In this document: positions 9,353 to 18,437 of the stretch, piece by piece
Position numbering within the stretch: position 1 is the first letter of the stretch
How the letters are laid out: every line of letters begins with the position of its first letter
Assembly: GCA_020026225.1 (NCBI GenBank)
Contig: JAHHQU010000004.1
Location: 1 to 63,846 of the forward strand
DNA from: Phocaeicola sp.
GTDB lineage: Bacteria; Bacteroidota; Bacteroidia; Bacteroidales; Bacteroidaceae
Length of the DNA: 63,846 nt
Reading direction: 5' to 3'
Program-made: the position numbers and the translations under genes
Notes under the pieces: generated by a model
The model's database searches: none
What the model saw: the letters and a program-made list of their open reading frames with translations, nothing else
Told to the model about the DNA's origin: nothing

Positions 9353-10627
9353 TCATTTGTCAAGGGATTTCTTTCCAAACTCAGGATCAATTTTGAGAAG
9401 GGAAGTTACACCAAAGGTGGCCAAAGTACAAAACATAATCCAGATGAAAAATAGTCTGTAACCTAAGGTCTCTTGAATCCATCCGGCCGCCATGCCTGGA
9501 ATCATCATGCCGAGCGCCATAAAGGCAGTGCAGATGGCATAGTGTGCGGTTTTGTGGGCTCCGTTGACGAAATAAATCAAGTATAGCATGTAGGCGGTGA
9601 ATCCGAATCCGTAACCAAATTGTTCTATGAAGATGCAGCTGTTGATAATCCAAAGGCTGCTGTCCTGATAATGGCTGAGGTATACGTAAACGACGTCGGG
9701 CAAGGAAATGCTCCATACCATGGGCCACAACCAGTAGCGAAGCCCTTTTCCTGCTACGGCGATTCCCCCTAAAATGCCTCCAAGGGTAAGTCCGATGACT
9801 CCGATGGTACCTTGTGCGAAACCGATTTGTTCTGTTGTCATGCCCATACCTCCCGCTTCTATCGGATCCAATAAAAACGGAATGCTCATTTTGGCTAATT
9901 GGGCTTCTGGCAGTCGGTATAAAACCATGAATAGCAGGGCCGTAATTACTTGTTTCTTTTTGAAGAATGAACGGAAGGTAAGCAGAAATTCTTTGAAGAT
10001 TCCTTTCCCTGTGTGTTCATAAGTCGGATGGTCGGTAGCGGGATGTGGGAGTATCAAGCTATGATACATCCATAGGCCTATCATGACACCTGTAGCAATG
10101 AGGAAAGTGATGCTCCATGCATAGTGAATGCTTGACGTGGATTTTTCCAAGTATCCTGCCAGCATGATGAGCAGTCCTTGTCCCACAATGGTTGCGATGC
10201 GGTAGAAGGTGCTTCGGATTCCGACGAAGAAGGCTTGTTGGTGGGAGGATAGTCCCAACATGTAGAATCCGTCGGCAGCGATGTCATGGGTGGCCGAGCT
10301 GAATGCAATGAGCCAGAAAATGGCCAGCGTACTTTGAAAGAAGTGAGTGGTAGGAAGGGTAAATGCAATTCCTGCGAGACCGGCTCCCATAAGGAGTTGC
10401 ATAGAAATGATCCAAAAGCGTTTGGTCTTGATAAGGTCAATAAAAGGGCTCCAGAGCGGTTTTATAACCCACGGAAGGTTCAGCCAACTGGTATAAAGAG
10501 CGATGTCGGTATTCGACATGCCTGTCCGTTTGTACATGACTACCGATAAGGTCATGACGATGACATAAGGTAAACCTTCCGTGAAGTATAAACTGGGAAC
10601 CCATTTCCATGGGTTGTTTGTTTTCAT
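9353..10627 (-). CDS. AmpG-like MFS transporter
   Basis: The 424-residue, 12-helix protein opens with PSLYFTEGLPYVIVMTLSVV, close to the start of AmpG permeases, which bring anhydro-muropeptides released by lytic transglycosylases back into the cytoplasm. The segment LPWVIKPLWSPFID is also AmpG-like. It is the last gene of a minus-strand operon, 13 bases after the SpoIID-like gene, and a hairpin terminator follows. Import of peptidoglycan fragments is inferred from the family and neighbours. Another oligosaccharide substrate is possible. Confidence 0.75.
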   Translation of the reverse strand: MKTNNPWKWVPSLYFTEGLPYVIVMTLSVVMYKRTGMSNTDIALYTSWLNLPWVIKPLWSPFIDLIKTKRFWIISMQLLMGAGLAGIAFTLPTTHFFQSTLAIFWLIAFSSATHDIAADGFYMLGLSSHQQAFFVGIRSTFYRIATIVGQGLLIMLAGYLEKSTSSIHYAWSITFLIATGVMIGLWMYHSLILPHPATDHPTYEHTGKGIFKEFLLTFRSFFKKKQVITALLFMVLYRLPEAQLAKMSIPFLLDPIEAGGMGMTTEQIGFAQGTIGVIGLTLGGILGGIAVAGKGLRYWLWPMVWSISLPDVVYVYLSHYQDSSLWIINSCIFIEQFGYGFGFTAYMLYLIYFVNGAHKTAHYAICTAFMALGMMIPGMAAGWIQETLGYRLFFIWIMFCTLATFGVTSLLKIDPEFGKKSLDK

Positions 10628-10640
10628 AGTATTAAAAAAA

Positions 10641-11951
10641 TCAATATAAGGTTTCGATGGTTGTGTCTTTGTAATAATGTTTCAGTATTTCTTCATAAGT
10701 GTATCCGTTCTCACTCATGATAGCTGCACCTATCTGACAAAGTCCTACGCCATGTCCCCAACCGGCTCCGAGAATGTCGAAGTATTCGGGAACGTTATCT
10801 GTGAATGGTCCCTTGTCTACGACGAATGCGGAACTGAAAAGGTGCGATTCAGATAGAGTACGTCGGATTTCCAGTTCTTTTCCGATGATGTAAGTGTGTT
10901 TGGTTCCAACAATCTTCAGTTTGCTGATTCTGCCTGAAGTTCCTCGCTCAATGGGGATCAAGTCTATAATCTTTCCATAATCGGTCCGCGTCTTTTTATG
11001 AATCAGTTCGGCCAATTCATTCTGGCTGTAATGTACTTTCCAGCGGTAGAAATCAGTCGTTTCCTGATCGTAATTATTCAGAATCTTGGATAGAATACCG
11101 GTATCCTTGGTGTTGCAGAACGATTGGGGAGAGGTACGAATCCAGCGGGCGGCTTCCGCTTCTTGGCTTAAATCGGGTAGAGGGCCCTCTTCTGCTGTAT
11201 CACGGAATCCTTTCAAGTAAGGAACGCTTTTATCTTCCCAACAGGTGTTGAAGACTTCAGTTGCTCCGCCGCAGCATTTTGAAAAACGGGCGTCACATAT
11301 CTGATGGTCGTAGGTAAGGACCTGTCCACGAGTCGCTTTTACCGCTTCTATGACGGCAGGATTGGAAACTCGATGAATGCCTTGGTAACGTTGGCAGTGG
11401 TCGTCTGCACAGACATCGAAGAGCGTATGGTCTTCACGGTCGTACCAACGGATGAAGCTGTCATCCGTTTTCACGAAAGAGAAGAAGCCGTTGTCTTTTT
11501 CATGGCAATTCTGGCGGTGTTCCTTTTGTGCCAGTACCCAACTTCTGGAAATGACGGCATGTGCTTTCAGAAACTCGATGGGAGAAGTCGCACTCATTTC
11601 GGAAGAGATGACGCTCGTAAGGTATTCTTCAATGGGCAGAATATTAATAACTAATACTTTGGCCTCGTGAATCACAAAGCGCAGTATGCCTCGAAAGCTT
11701 TGCGTCTCATAACGCTCCCAATGATAGTCGATTCCAATTTTTACGTCTGTTAAGGTAAAAGACGTGTCGGCTTCTGTTGGAGTGAATGTGAGGTCATGAT
11801 AGATTTGATCCTTCCAGCGGATACCGCCTTCATCAAAGGCAACGGTTTGTGGTCCGTCGACTGTTTCTCCTTTGGCTGTAAAGAAGCCGTTCAATGAGAA
11901 TTTTATTTTTAATCCGCTAAGGATGCCTACTTGTATATCTGTTTCATTCAT
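10641..11951 (-). CDS. SpoIID/LytB-domain protein lacking a signal peptide
   Basis: The 436-residue product carries a SpoIID-type domain. The segment SVISSEMSATSPIEFLKAHA matches the catalytic-Glu region of SpoIID lytic transglycosylases, which cleave glycan strands stripped of stem peptides, and GAGWGHGVGLCQIGA is the conserved C-terminal family motif. The N-terminus (MNETDIQVGILSGLKIKF) is polar with no signal peptide or anchor, whereas SpoIID is normally exported. Its ATG overlaps the upstream glycosyltransferase stop by 4 bases, and an AmpG-like importer follows. I infer a cytoplasmic enzyme acting on imported muropeptides. Biochemical activity is unproven. Confidence 0.8.
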   Translation of the reverse strand: MNETDIQVGILSGLKIKFSLNGFFTAKGETVDGPQTVAFDEGGIRWKDQIYHDLTFTPTEADTSFTLTDVKIGIDYHWERYETQSFRGILRFVIHEAKVLVINILPIEEYLTSVISSEMSATSPIEFLKAHAVISRSWVLAQKEHRQNCHEKDNGFFSFVKTDDSFIRWYDREDHTLFDVCADDHCQRYQGIHRVSNPAVIEAVKATRGQVLTYDHQICDARFSKCCGGATEVFNTCWEDKSVPYLKGFRDTAEEGPLPDLSQEAEAARWIRTSPQSFCNTKDTGILSKILNNYDQETTDFYRWKVHYSQNELAELIHKKTRTDYGKIIDLIPIERGTSGRISKLKIVGTKHTYIIGKELEIRRTLSESHLFSSAFVVDKGPFTDNVPEYFDILGAGWGHGVGLCQIGAAIMSENGYTYEEILKHYYKDTTIETLY

Positions 11952-14383
11952 GAGAGAGTTACTTCTTTGTAGATTCGTATAATATCTTCTGCTGTTATTT
12001 TATCAAAATCTTCTTTTCTCGGTGTGACGAAAAGGCCGCTTACGTCCAAAGCTCCAGGACTGACCAACAATTGGTCTGTTCCTTCCGCATAATAGCAGGA
12101 AGGTCGGTGCTGTATACGTGGAAAATAAGCCACAACCAATCGGTGTTCCGCATCGAACCATGCAAACAGATTGTATCTTGGTTCAGGTTCATTGTCTTTG
12201 ATAGGCAAGGACTGTAAATATTCGTCAATGAGTCGTACGCTGCTTCTGGCGGAACCTTCAGTTATAAAGGCTTGGATCGGGCAGCAGAAGCTTTTTACGG
12301 TATAGCTTCTGCATATACTGCCATCGCTCAATACGTCAAAGTCTTTCATTTCCGCATCTTCTACTAATCTGTTCCAGTCATGAATGAACGGAATGTCTTC
12401 TTTCTTCGCTGCCTGAAAATGAAAATGGTCGGGGGCTGAAGCACCACTGCTGGCTCCATTGTAAAACAAGGCATATCCTTTGTCGAAATGTTCTTCGAGC
12501 CAACTTACGAGCTTTCCCGGAATTTGTCGGGATGTCTTATCTGCCAAAACCTGCCATTGATGGTTTTTGGTCGATAAAGTCAGATGTCCCGGCAGAATAG
12601 GGTATGGATTGACGCGTAATTGGAAAATCTCATCCAATTCGATGTCAATGAAATTCTGTTTCTCTGGTTTGTGGTCGGGACAAAGAAAGCATGGACGGGC
12701 TTCAATAGAAGATTTGTCCAATTTAGCACAAGTGGAAATGGCACGGGCAGGGTTGAATTGAACGTTGACCGTATTTCCGTCAATTTGGAAAGAACGCATT
12801 TCTATGTGGTTCAATGCTTCATGGTTAGTCTGGCATACATCCCATTTAGCCAATTGCTTTTGGATGAATTCGGGTCCTGCATAAGTGTTTTTTTCCTTAT
12901 TCTCTTTGTTCTTCTTTTGTACCCACTCTTTTCGGAGACGTATCTCCAACGAACGGAGGTTGTCTTTATAAATGTTATTTTTATTGATCTTTTCTATGCT
13001 TAAAGCTGCATCGGAGTTTCCTTCCCAGCGTCGGCATAAATATAGCACTTCATAGATACGTCCAATCCGATAATTGCGTGAGAATTCCAGTCCTAAGGCA
13101 TAATCCTCTCCGTAACTGGTGTTCGGTACACGGATTTCTCTTAGGATGGGAGTATAGAAGGCTCTTGGAGCTCCAAGACCATTGATGCGCAGTGCATTGT
13201 TGTGTCCATTCTCATCGGTCCATTCGCTGTGGTCGATGATTCCTGGAGGAAGGGTTTCCAACTCAAAATTAGTCATGCGATAAGTGCCGATGACCATAGC
13301 GCATTTTTCTTTACGAAATTTATTTACGATGGTTTGCAAAGTATTCGTTCCACTGTATAAGTCGTCACTGTCGAGCTGGACTGCATATCTTCCGCAAAGA
13401 GGATGGTCAATTCCCATGTTCCAACACCCGCCGATTCCCAAATCGGAGCGTTCTGGAATCAGGTGGATAACGCGAGAATCTGCCGTGAATCGTTCTACAA
13501 TTTCACTGGTGCCATCGGTTGAGTGATTGTCGATGACAATCAAGTTGAAAGGAAAATCTGTTTCCTGTTCTAAAACGGAACGGATAGCATCTTCAATGGT
13601 CCGTGCCCTATTACGTACCGGTATGATGACAGAAGCTTCGTATTTAAAGTCTCCTTGGTTCACGTCGATGGTATGAGTTACAGGAGGAAGATAAGCTCCT
13701 ATGGCTTTCAAATGATGAGTAAACGCCATTTCGCGTTCCTTCTGTACAGAACGGTTGCGTGGGTCGACGTAATCAAATTGTTTTTCTCCCGATTTGCGCA
13801 AATCGTCCTCTTCTTCCGTATAGAGGAATTCCCGTAAGTGAACCAATCGGCAAAATTGTGATAATGCGAGTCGCAGGGCATATAATCCGGAATAATCATA
13901 ATTCGGCTGCTGACGCAATGCATTTACCCCTTTCAGAAAAAGATTGGTATCAAAAAGAAGGAGAGAACCGAAGTCGAAATCATCACGTACACTTCCCAAC
14001 TGGTAGTCCGTTACCGGATGGGCCACTTGTACGCCGTTCAAGCGTTTGTAACGGTCGGCATACACCATTCCGGCATCAGCGGGAAGAAGATAATCCGTCA
14101 TTCGTTCCAATGCATGATATCCTAATTCGAGCTTGTTAGCAGAGGTGCATAAAAGTATATAGGGAGAACTTGCGTGAAGTGCAATTTTTTCGAAAGTTTT
14201 TGTACTTAAGAGGGAATCAATGACAAGTTGGTGGCAGCCTGCGAAAGTCTCTTTTAAAGAAACGGATGCCTGTACAAGAAGATGAACTTCTCGTATGCAG
14301 GGGTTGCTTAACAGGTCTGTCAGCATCTTATTCGTTTGGTAATCATCCTTATATGGCAGAAAACAGGTAATTGTTTTATTCAT
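11948..14383 (-). CDS. Glycosyltransferase 2 fused to a HIT-type (DUF4922) phosphorylase domain
   Basis: This 811-residue protein has three parts. Residues 1-240 look like a degenerate GT-A fold. Residues about 250-480 form a family 2 glycosyltransferase (ASVIIPVRNRARTIEDAI, DNHSTDG, and a metal-binding DSDD near 337). Residues about 545-805 are a DUF4922-type domain whose DHFHFQ motif near 651-656 matches the His-x-His-x-Gln of HIT-superfamily nucleotidyltransferases and phosphorylases (GalT, Ap4A phosphorylase, GDP-hexose phosphorylase). No signal peptide is present, so it is cytoplasmic. It heads the operon with SpoIID-like and AmpG-like genes. Handling of a nucleotide sugar made from, or added to, recycled cell-wall sugars is an inference. 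Confidence 0.75.
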   Translation of the reverse strand: MNKTITCFLPYKDDYQTNKMLTDLLSNPCIREVHLLVQASVSLKETFAGCHQLVIDSLLSTKTFEKIALHASSPYILLCTSANKLELGYHALERMTDYLLPADAGMVYADRYKRLNGVQVAHPVTDYQLGSVRDDFDFGSLLLFDTNLFLKGVNALRQQPNYDYSGLYALRLALSQFCRLVHLREFLYTEEEDDLRKSGEKQFDYVDPRNRSVQKEREMAFTHHLKAIGAYLPPVTHTIDVNQGDFKYEASVIIPVRNRARTIEDAIRSVLEQETDFPFNLIVIDNHSTDGTSEIVERFTADSRVIHLIPERSDLGIGGCWNMGIDHPLCGRYAVQLDSDDLYSGTNTLQTIVNKFRKEKCAMVIGTYRMTNFELETLPPGIIDHSEWTDENGHNNALRINGLGAPRAFYTPILREIRVPNTSYGEDYALGLEFSRNYRIGRIYEVLYLCRRWEGNSDAALSIEKINKNNIYKDNLRSLEIRLRKEWVQKKNKENKEKNTYAGPEFIQKQLAKWDVCQTNHEALNHIEMRSFQIDGNTVNVQFNPARAISTCAKLDKSSIEARPCFLCPDHKPEKQNFIDIELDEIFQLRVNPYPILPGHLTLSTKNHQWQVLADKTSRQIPGKLVSWLEEHFDKGYALFYNGASSGASAPDHFHFQAAKKEDIPFIHDWNRLVEDAEMKDFDVLSDGSICRSYTVKSFCCPIQAFITEGSARSSVRLIDEYLQSLPIKDNEPEPRYNLFAWFDAEHRLVVAYFPRIQHRPSCYYAEGTDQLLVSPGALDVSGLFVTPRKEDFDKITAEDIIRIYKEVTLS

Positions 14384-14403
14384 AAATTAGAGATTTAATT
14401 CTA

Positions 14404-14411
14404 CAAAGATA
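14404..14411 (-). promoter_or_regulatory. Candidate -7 element for the GT-HIT operon
   Basis: TATCTTTG on the minus strand (14411-14404) is a perfect TAnnTTTG. It places the start site about 15 bases before the ATG at 14383. No clear -33 TTTG is seen. The opposite strand carries TAACTTTG at 14435-14442 for rlmN, so this gap is a compact divergent promoter. Confidence 0.45.
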
Positions 14412-14467
14412 GGCAATATATATTAATTTTTGTCTAACTTTGTACGCTAATTATATAGAACAAAGTA

Positions 14468-15520
14468 ATGAGTATGACTAAAACCCCGTTGTTGGGAAAG
14501 ACTTTAGACGAACTCCAAACCATTGTGTTGGATTTGGGTATGCCGAAGTTTACAGCTAAGCAGATTGCATCGTGGCTTTATGAAAAGAAAGTATCCTCAG
14601 TTGAGGAAATGACTAATCTTTCCAAGAAGAACCGCGAACTTTTGTCCGAAGAGTATGAAGTGGGGGCTTCTGCACCTGTGCATGAACAGCGTTCTGTAGA
14701 CGGTACCGTCAAGTACCTTTTCTGCACCCCTGATAATGATTATATTGAAACCGTATACATTCCAGAAGAGGATCGTGCTACCTTGTGTGTATCGTCACAG
14801 GTAGGTTGTAAGATGAGCTGCAAGTTCTGTATGACTGGCAAGCAAGGCTTTGCCACGAGCTTGACTGCTGCCCAAATCTTGAACCAGATTTATTCCGTTC
14901 CGGAACGAGACAAGTTGACCAATGTGGTTTATATGGGTATGGGTGAACCGTTCGATAATTTGGATGCCGTATTACGTTCGTTGGAAATTCTGACTGCGGA
15001 TTATGGCTATAAATGGAGCCCGAAACGTATTACCGTATCTTCTGTAGGCTTGAAGAAAGGACTGAAACGCTATCTGGATGAATGCGATTGTCATCTGGCT
15101 ATCAGCTTGCATTCACCGTTCCCTTCACAGCGTAGAGAATTGATGCCGGCAGAGAAGGCTTTCTCTATCGTTGACGTGGTGGAGACGCTACGAAATTATG
15201 ATTTCAGCAAACAGCGTCGCTTGTCTTTTGAATACATTGTGTTCAAGGGAGTCAATGACAGTTTGATTTATGCGAAAGAGTTGGTCAAATTATTGAGAGG
15301 ATTGGATTGCCGTATGAACTTGATTCGCTTCCATGCCATTCCTGATGTGGATTTGGAAGGAACGGATATGGATTCAATGATCGCATTTCGAGATTATTTG
15401 ACGAATCATGGGTTGTTCGCTACAATCCGTGCTTCTCGCGGTGAAGATATATTTGCTGCTTGCGGTATGCTTTCAACGGCACAGCAGCAGGCGGAGAAAG
15501 AAAATCACGATGAAATCTAA
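14468..15520 (+). CDS. rlmN: 23S rRNA (adenine2503-C2)/tRNA methyltransferase RlmN
   Basis: The 350-residue radical-SAM enzyme methylates C2 of A2503 in 23S rRNA and A37 in some tRNAs, which supports ribosomal accuracy. The Fe-S cluster motif Cys-x3-Cys-x2-Cys appears as CKMSCKFC. Other family signatures are VVYMGMGEPFDN and RLSFEYIVFKGVNDS. The C-terminal Cys in FAACGML is the methyl-carrying cysteine expected for the family. It starts a plus-strand run continuing through DUF4837 and pdxA into the lipid cassette, with short gaps. The -7 motif TAACTTTG at 14435-14442 is a likely promoter. Confidence 0.95.
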   Translation: MSMTKTPLLGKTLDELQTIVLDLGMPKFTAKQIASWLYEKKVSSVEEMTNLSKKNRELLSEEYEVGASAPVHEQRSVDGTVKYLFCTPDNDYIETVYIPEEDRATLCVSSQVGCKMSCKFCMTGKQGFATSLTAAQILNQIYSVPERDKLTNVVYMGMGEPFDNLDAVLRSLEILTADYGYKWSPKRITVSSVGLKKGLKRYLDECDCHLAISLHSPFPSQRRELMPAEKAFSIVDVVETLRNYDFSKQRRLSFEYIVFKGVNDSLIYAKELVKLLRGLDCRMNLIRFHAIPDVDLEGTDMDSMIAFRDYLTNHGLFATIRASRGEDIFAACGMLSTAQQQAEKENHDEI

Positions 15521-15534
15521 TATATTTTAAGAAT

Positions 15535-16596
15535 ATGATGAAACGTATTACATTTTGTTTAAACTTCGTCTTGATGCTGGTAGTGCTGGCATCTTGCAAG
15601 CAAGGAGGAAAGAGTTTGATAACTCCTATATCCAGTGGTCGTCCTTACGAAGTGCTCGTCGTTGCCGATGACGCATGTTGGTTGGGTGGTGACAGTGCTT
15701 TGTTCAAAGTGCTTGACACGGATGTCCCAGGCTTGCCGCAAGCAGAGCGTTCGTTTCGTATTTCACGAATCCTGCCGGATCATTTTGATCGGGTAATGCG
15801 TATTTTCCGAAATATAATCTACGTGGATATTCAAGATATCTATACTCAAGGCAAGTTCAAGTATACGCGAGATGCTTATGCTTCTCCCCAGATGATTATG
15901 ACCATTCAGGCACCGGATGCAAAGACTTTCTCTGAATTTGTCACTCGAAACGGACAGGTAATCATTGATTTCTTTACACGTGCAGAGATGAATCGTCAGA
16001 TTAACTTGCTGCGTGACAAGCATAGTCCATTGGTCTCAGCCAAAGTTGGAAGCCTTTTCGATTGTGATATTTGGATGCCGACAGAGATGAATTCTTATAA
16101 GGAAGGTAAAAATTTCCTTTGGGCTTCCAATAATATGAACGATATGAACTTCGTGATGTACTCTTATCCGTTCCATGACAAGGATACTTTCACAAAAGAA
16201 TATTTCATTCACAAGCGTGATTCTGTCATGAAGATAAACATTCCTGGTTCAGAAGAAGGTATGTACATGGAAACTGCTGATTCTACCTTGGTAGATGTGC
16301 GTAACATTGCTGTGAAAGGTGATTATGCTTTTGAAGCTCGTGGCTTGTGGGAAATGCATAACGATGCCATGGGAGGTCCGTTCGTATCGCATGTACGCGT
16401 CGACCGTGCCAATGCTCGTGTCATTGTAGTGGAAGGATTTGTTTACAAACCGGAAAAACTCAAACGCGATTTGATGAGAAAATTGGATGCTGCACTCTAC
16501 ACCTTGAAGTTGCCGACAGAAAAGGAAGTGGATGAAATTCCAGTGGACAATTCAATTGATGAAGAAAAAATAAAAACAGAGTCTGAACAAAAATAA
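15535..16596 (+). CDS. DUF4837-family lipoprotein
   Basis: The 353-residue protein begins with a lipoprotein signal peptide (MMKRITFCLNFVLMLVVLAS followed by Cys-Lys) and resembles the Bacteroidetes-specific DUF4837 family, whose function is unknown. The mature part has mixed alpha/beta character, and the C-terminal 25 residues are highly charged (DNSIDEEKIKTESEQK). It is 14 bases after rlmN and 11 bases before pdxA, so co-transcription is likely, but the neighbours do not suggest a shared role. Confidence 0.8.
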   Translation: MMKRITFCLNFVLMLVVLASCKQGGKSLITPISSGRPYEVLVVADDACWLGGDSALFKVLDTDVPGLPQAERSFRISRILPDHFDRVMRIFRNIIYVDIQDIYTQGKFKYTRDAYASPQMIMTIQAPDAKTFSEFVTRNGQVIIDFFTRAEMNRQINLLRDKHSPLVSAKVGSLFDCDIWMPTEMNSYKEGKNFLWASNNMNDMNFVMYSYPFHDKDTFTKEYFIHKRDSVMKINIPGSEEGMYMETADSTLVDVRNIAVKGDYAFEARGLWEMHNDAMGGPFVSHVRVDRANARVIVVEGFVYKPEKLKRDLMRKLDAALYTLKLPTEKEVDEIPVDNSIDEEKIKTESEQK

Positions 16597-16607
16597 TAAG
16601 AAAGATT

Positions 16608-17711
16608 ATGGAAGATCACAAAATAAGAGTGGGTATCACCCACGGCGATTTCAATGGCATCGGTTATGAAGTCATTCTTAAAACTTTTGCCGATCCTGCT
16701 ATGCTGGAATTATGTACTCCCGTGGTTTACGGCTCTCCTAAAGTTGCGGCTTATCATCGTAAGGCGATGGACATTCAGACTAATTTCAGCATTTGCGCCT
16801 CTGCTGCTGAAATTCAGGACGGTCGTCTGAATATCATCAATTGTTCGGAAGAAGAATTGATGGTGGAATTGTCGAAGGCGACTCCTGAAGCGGGTAAAGC
16901 TGCACTGGATGCTTTGGAAAAAGCGTTGGCTGATTACCGTGAAGGCTTTATTGATGTGCTGGTAACTGCTCCTATCAACAAATATACGATTCAGTCGGAT
17001 ACATTCCATTTCCCTGGTCATACAGAATACATTCAAGAAAGAGCCGGCGACGGACAGAAAGCCTTGATGATTTTGATGAAGGGGGATTTGCGTGTGGCTG
17101 TAACTACCGGTCATGTACCTTTGAGTCAAGTGCCGGGTATGTTGACAAAAGAATTGATTCAAGAGAAGCTTCAGATATTCCATCAGTCTTTGCGCAAGGA
17201 TTTTGGCATTGACAGTCCACGCATTGCTGTGCTTTCGTTGAATCCTCACGGAGGAGAGAACGGTTTGCTGGGAACAGAAGAGCAAGAGATAATCATTCCG
17301 GCAATGCAGGAAATGATAGCGAAAGGTATTCAATGTTTCGGCCCTTATCCGGTGGATGGCTTCATGGGATCTGGCAATTTCTGTCATTTTGATGGAGTCT
17401 TGGCTATGTATCACGACCAAGGATTGGCCCCATTCAAAGCTTTGGCTATGGATGAAGGAGTAAACTTTACAGCTGGATTGCCGATTGTTCGCACTTCGCC
17501 TGCTCACGGAACCGCTTACGACATTGCTGGCAAGGGTATCGCTTCAGAAGATTCATTCCGTCAAGCTGTATACGTAGCAATGGATGTTTTCCGCAATCGT
17601 AAGATTGAGAAGGAAATCAGTGCTCGTCCGTTACGTAAACAATATTACGAGAAACGTGACGACAGTGACAAGTTGAAATTAGATACGATAGAAGATAACA
17701 ATACATTATGA
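16608..17711 (+). CDS. pdxA: 4-hydroxythreonine-4-phosphate dehydrogenase
   Basis: The 367-residue protein is PdxA, which oxidises 4-phosphohydroxy-L-threonine in the DXP-dependent pathway to pyridoxal phosphate; PdxJ acts next and is not in this window. It has the opening RVGITHGDFNGIGYEVI and the metal-binding His segments FPGHTEYI, LNPHGGENGLLG and MYHDQGLAPFKAL. The stop codon overlaps the ATG of the following nucleotidyltransferase by 4 bases (ATGA), so the two are translationally coupled. This ties the lipid cassette to the pdxA transcript. Confidence 0.95.
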   Translation: MEDHKIRVGITHGDFNGIGYEVILKTFADPAMLELCTPVVYGSPKVAAYHRKAMDIQTNFSICASAAEIQDGRLNIINCSEEELMVELSKATPEAGKAALDALEKALADYREGFIDVLVTAPINKYTIQSDTFHFPGHTEYIQERAGDGQKALMILMKGDLRVAVTTGHVPLSQVPGMLTKELIQEKLQIFHQSLRKDFGIDSPRIAVLSLNPHGGENGLLGTEEQEIIIPAMQEMIAKGIQCFGPYPVDGFMGSGNFCHFDGVLAMYHDQGLAPFKALAMDEGVNFTAGLPIVRTSPAHGTAYDIAGKGIASEDSFRQAVYVAMDVFRNRKIEKEISARPLRKQYYEKRDDSDKLKLDTIEDNNTL

Positions 17712-18415
17712 AATTTGCGATAATCTCAGCCGGGGAAGGTTCCCGACTTGCACAAGAAGGAGTTCAGCTGCCTAAACCGTTGGTGCAGCTGAACGGTGAA
17801 GCGATGGTGGACCGATTGGTACGTATTTTTACTGAAAACGGTGCGGAACAGATTGTAATCATTATCAATAATGAAGTCGCTTTGACGAAGGAACACATGC
17901 TTGCCTTGCAGCAGAAATCGGAAGTGCCCATCGAACTGATCGTGAAGACCACTCCATGTTCTATGCACAGCTTTTATGAATTGAGTCGTTTCTTGAAAGG
18001 TGACAAGTTTTGTCTGACCACTGTGGATACTATTTTCCGTGAAGATGATTTCTCAAAATTCATTGAACAATTCAAGGAGTCAAAAGCCGATGGTATGATG
18101 GCGGTAACTGATTTCGTGGACGATGAAAAACCATTATACATTTCTACTGAAGAAGATTTGACCATCACAGGATTTCACGACGTGGCTACTCCTCAGTGCA
18201 AGTTCATCTCAGGAGGAATCTATTGCCTTACACCGAAAGCGATTGATACGTTGGAAGGGTGTATGGAAAGAGGCATGGCTCGAATGCGTAATTTCCAACG
18301 TCAGCTGATAGCCGACGGCTTGCATTTGGAAGCTTATCCATTTTCTAAGATATTGGATGTCGACCATGCGGGTGATATTGTGAAAGCTGAGGCTTTCTTA
18401 ATGAAGCAAGATTAA
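17708..18415 (+). CDS. Nucleotidyltransferase, probable headgroup cytidylyltransferase
   Basis: The 235-residue protein has an NTP-transferase fold. It has the nucleotide-binding loop ISAGEGSRL (residues 6-14), Lys23 in LPKPLVQL, and the sugar-phosphate-site segment KFISGGIYCLTPKAI. Such enzymes join a phosphorylated sugar or polyol to NTP. Because a CDP-alcohol phosphotransferase lies two genes downstream, I infer a CDP-linked polyol or sugar phosphate such as CDP-inositol or CDP-glycerol. The exact substrate is not determinable. It overlaps pdxA by 4 bases and is followed after 22 bases by the ATP-grasp gene. Confidence 0.8.
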   Translation: MKFAIISAGEGSRLAQEGVQLPKPLVQLNGEAMVDRLVRIFTENGAEQIVIIINNEVALTKEHMLALQQKSEVPIELIVKTTPCSMHSFYELSRFLKGDKFCLTTVDTIFREDDFSKFIEQFKESKADGMMAVTDFVDDEKPLYISTEEDLTITGFHDVATPQCKFISGGIYCLTPKAIDTLEGCMERGMARMRNFQRQLIADGLHLEAYPFSKILDVDHAGDIVKAEAFLMKQD

Positions 18416-18437
18416 TATATAATATAAAAATAGAGTA

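Noticed and set aside
9181..9390. A 69-codon minus-strand frame beside the AmpG-like gene
   Set aside because: It overlaps the transporter C-terminus and a terminator hairpin and has an unlikely composition.
16710..17507. A 265-codon minus-strand frame
   Set aside because: It is antisense to pdxA, which is unmistakable; no similarity or ribosome-binding context supports the reverse frame.
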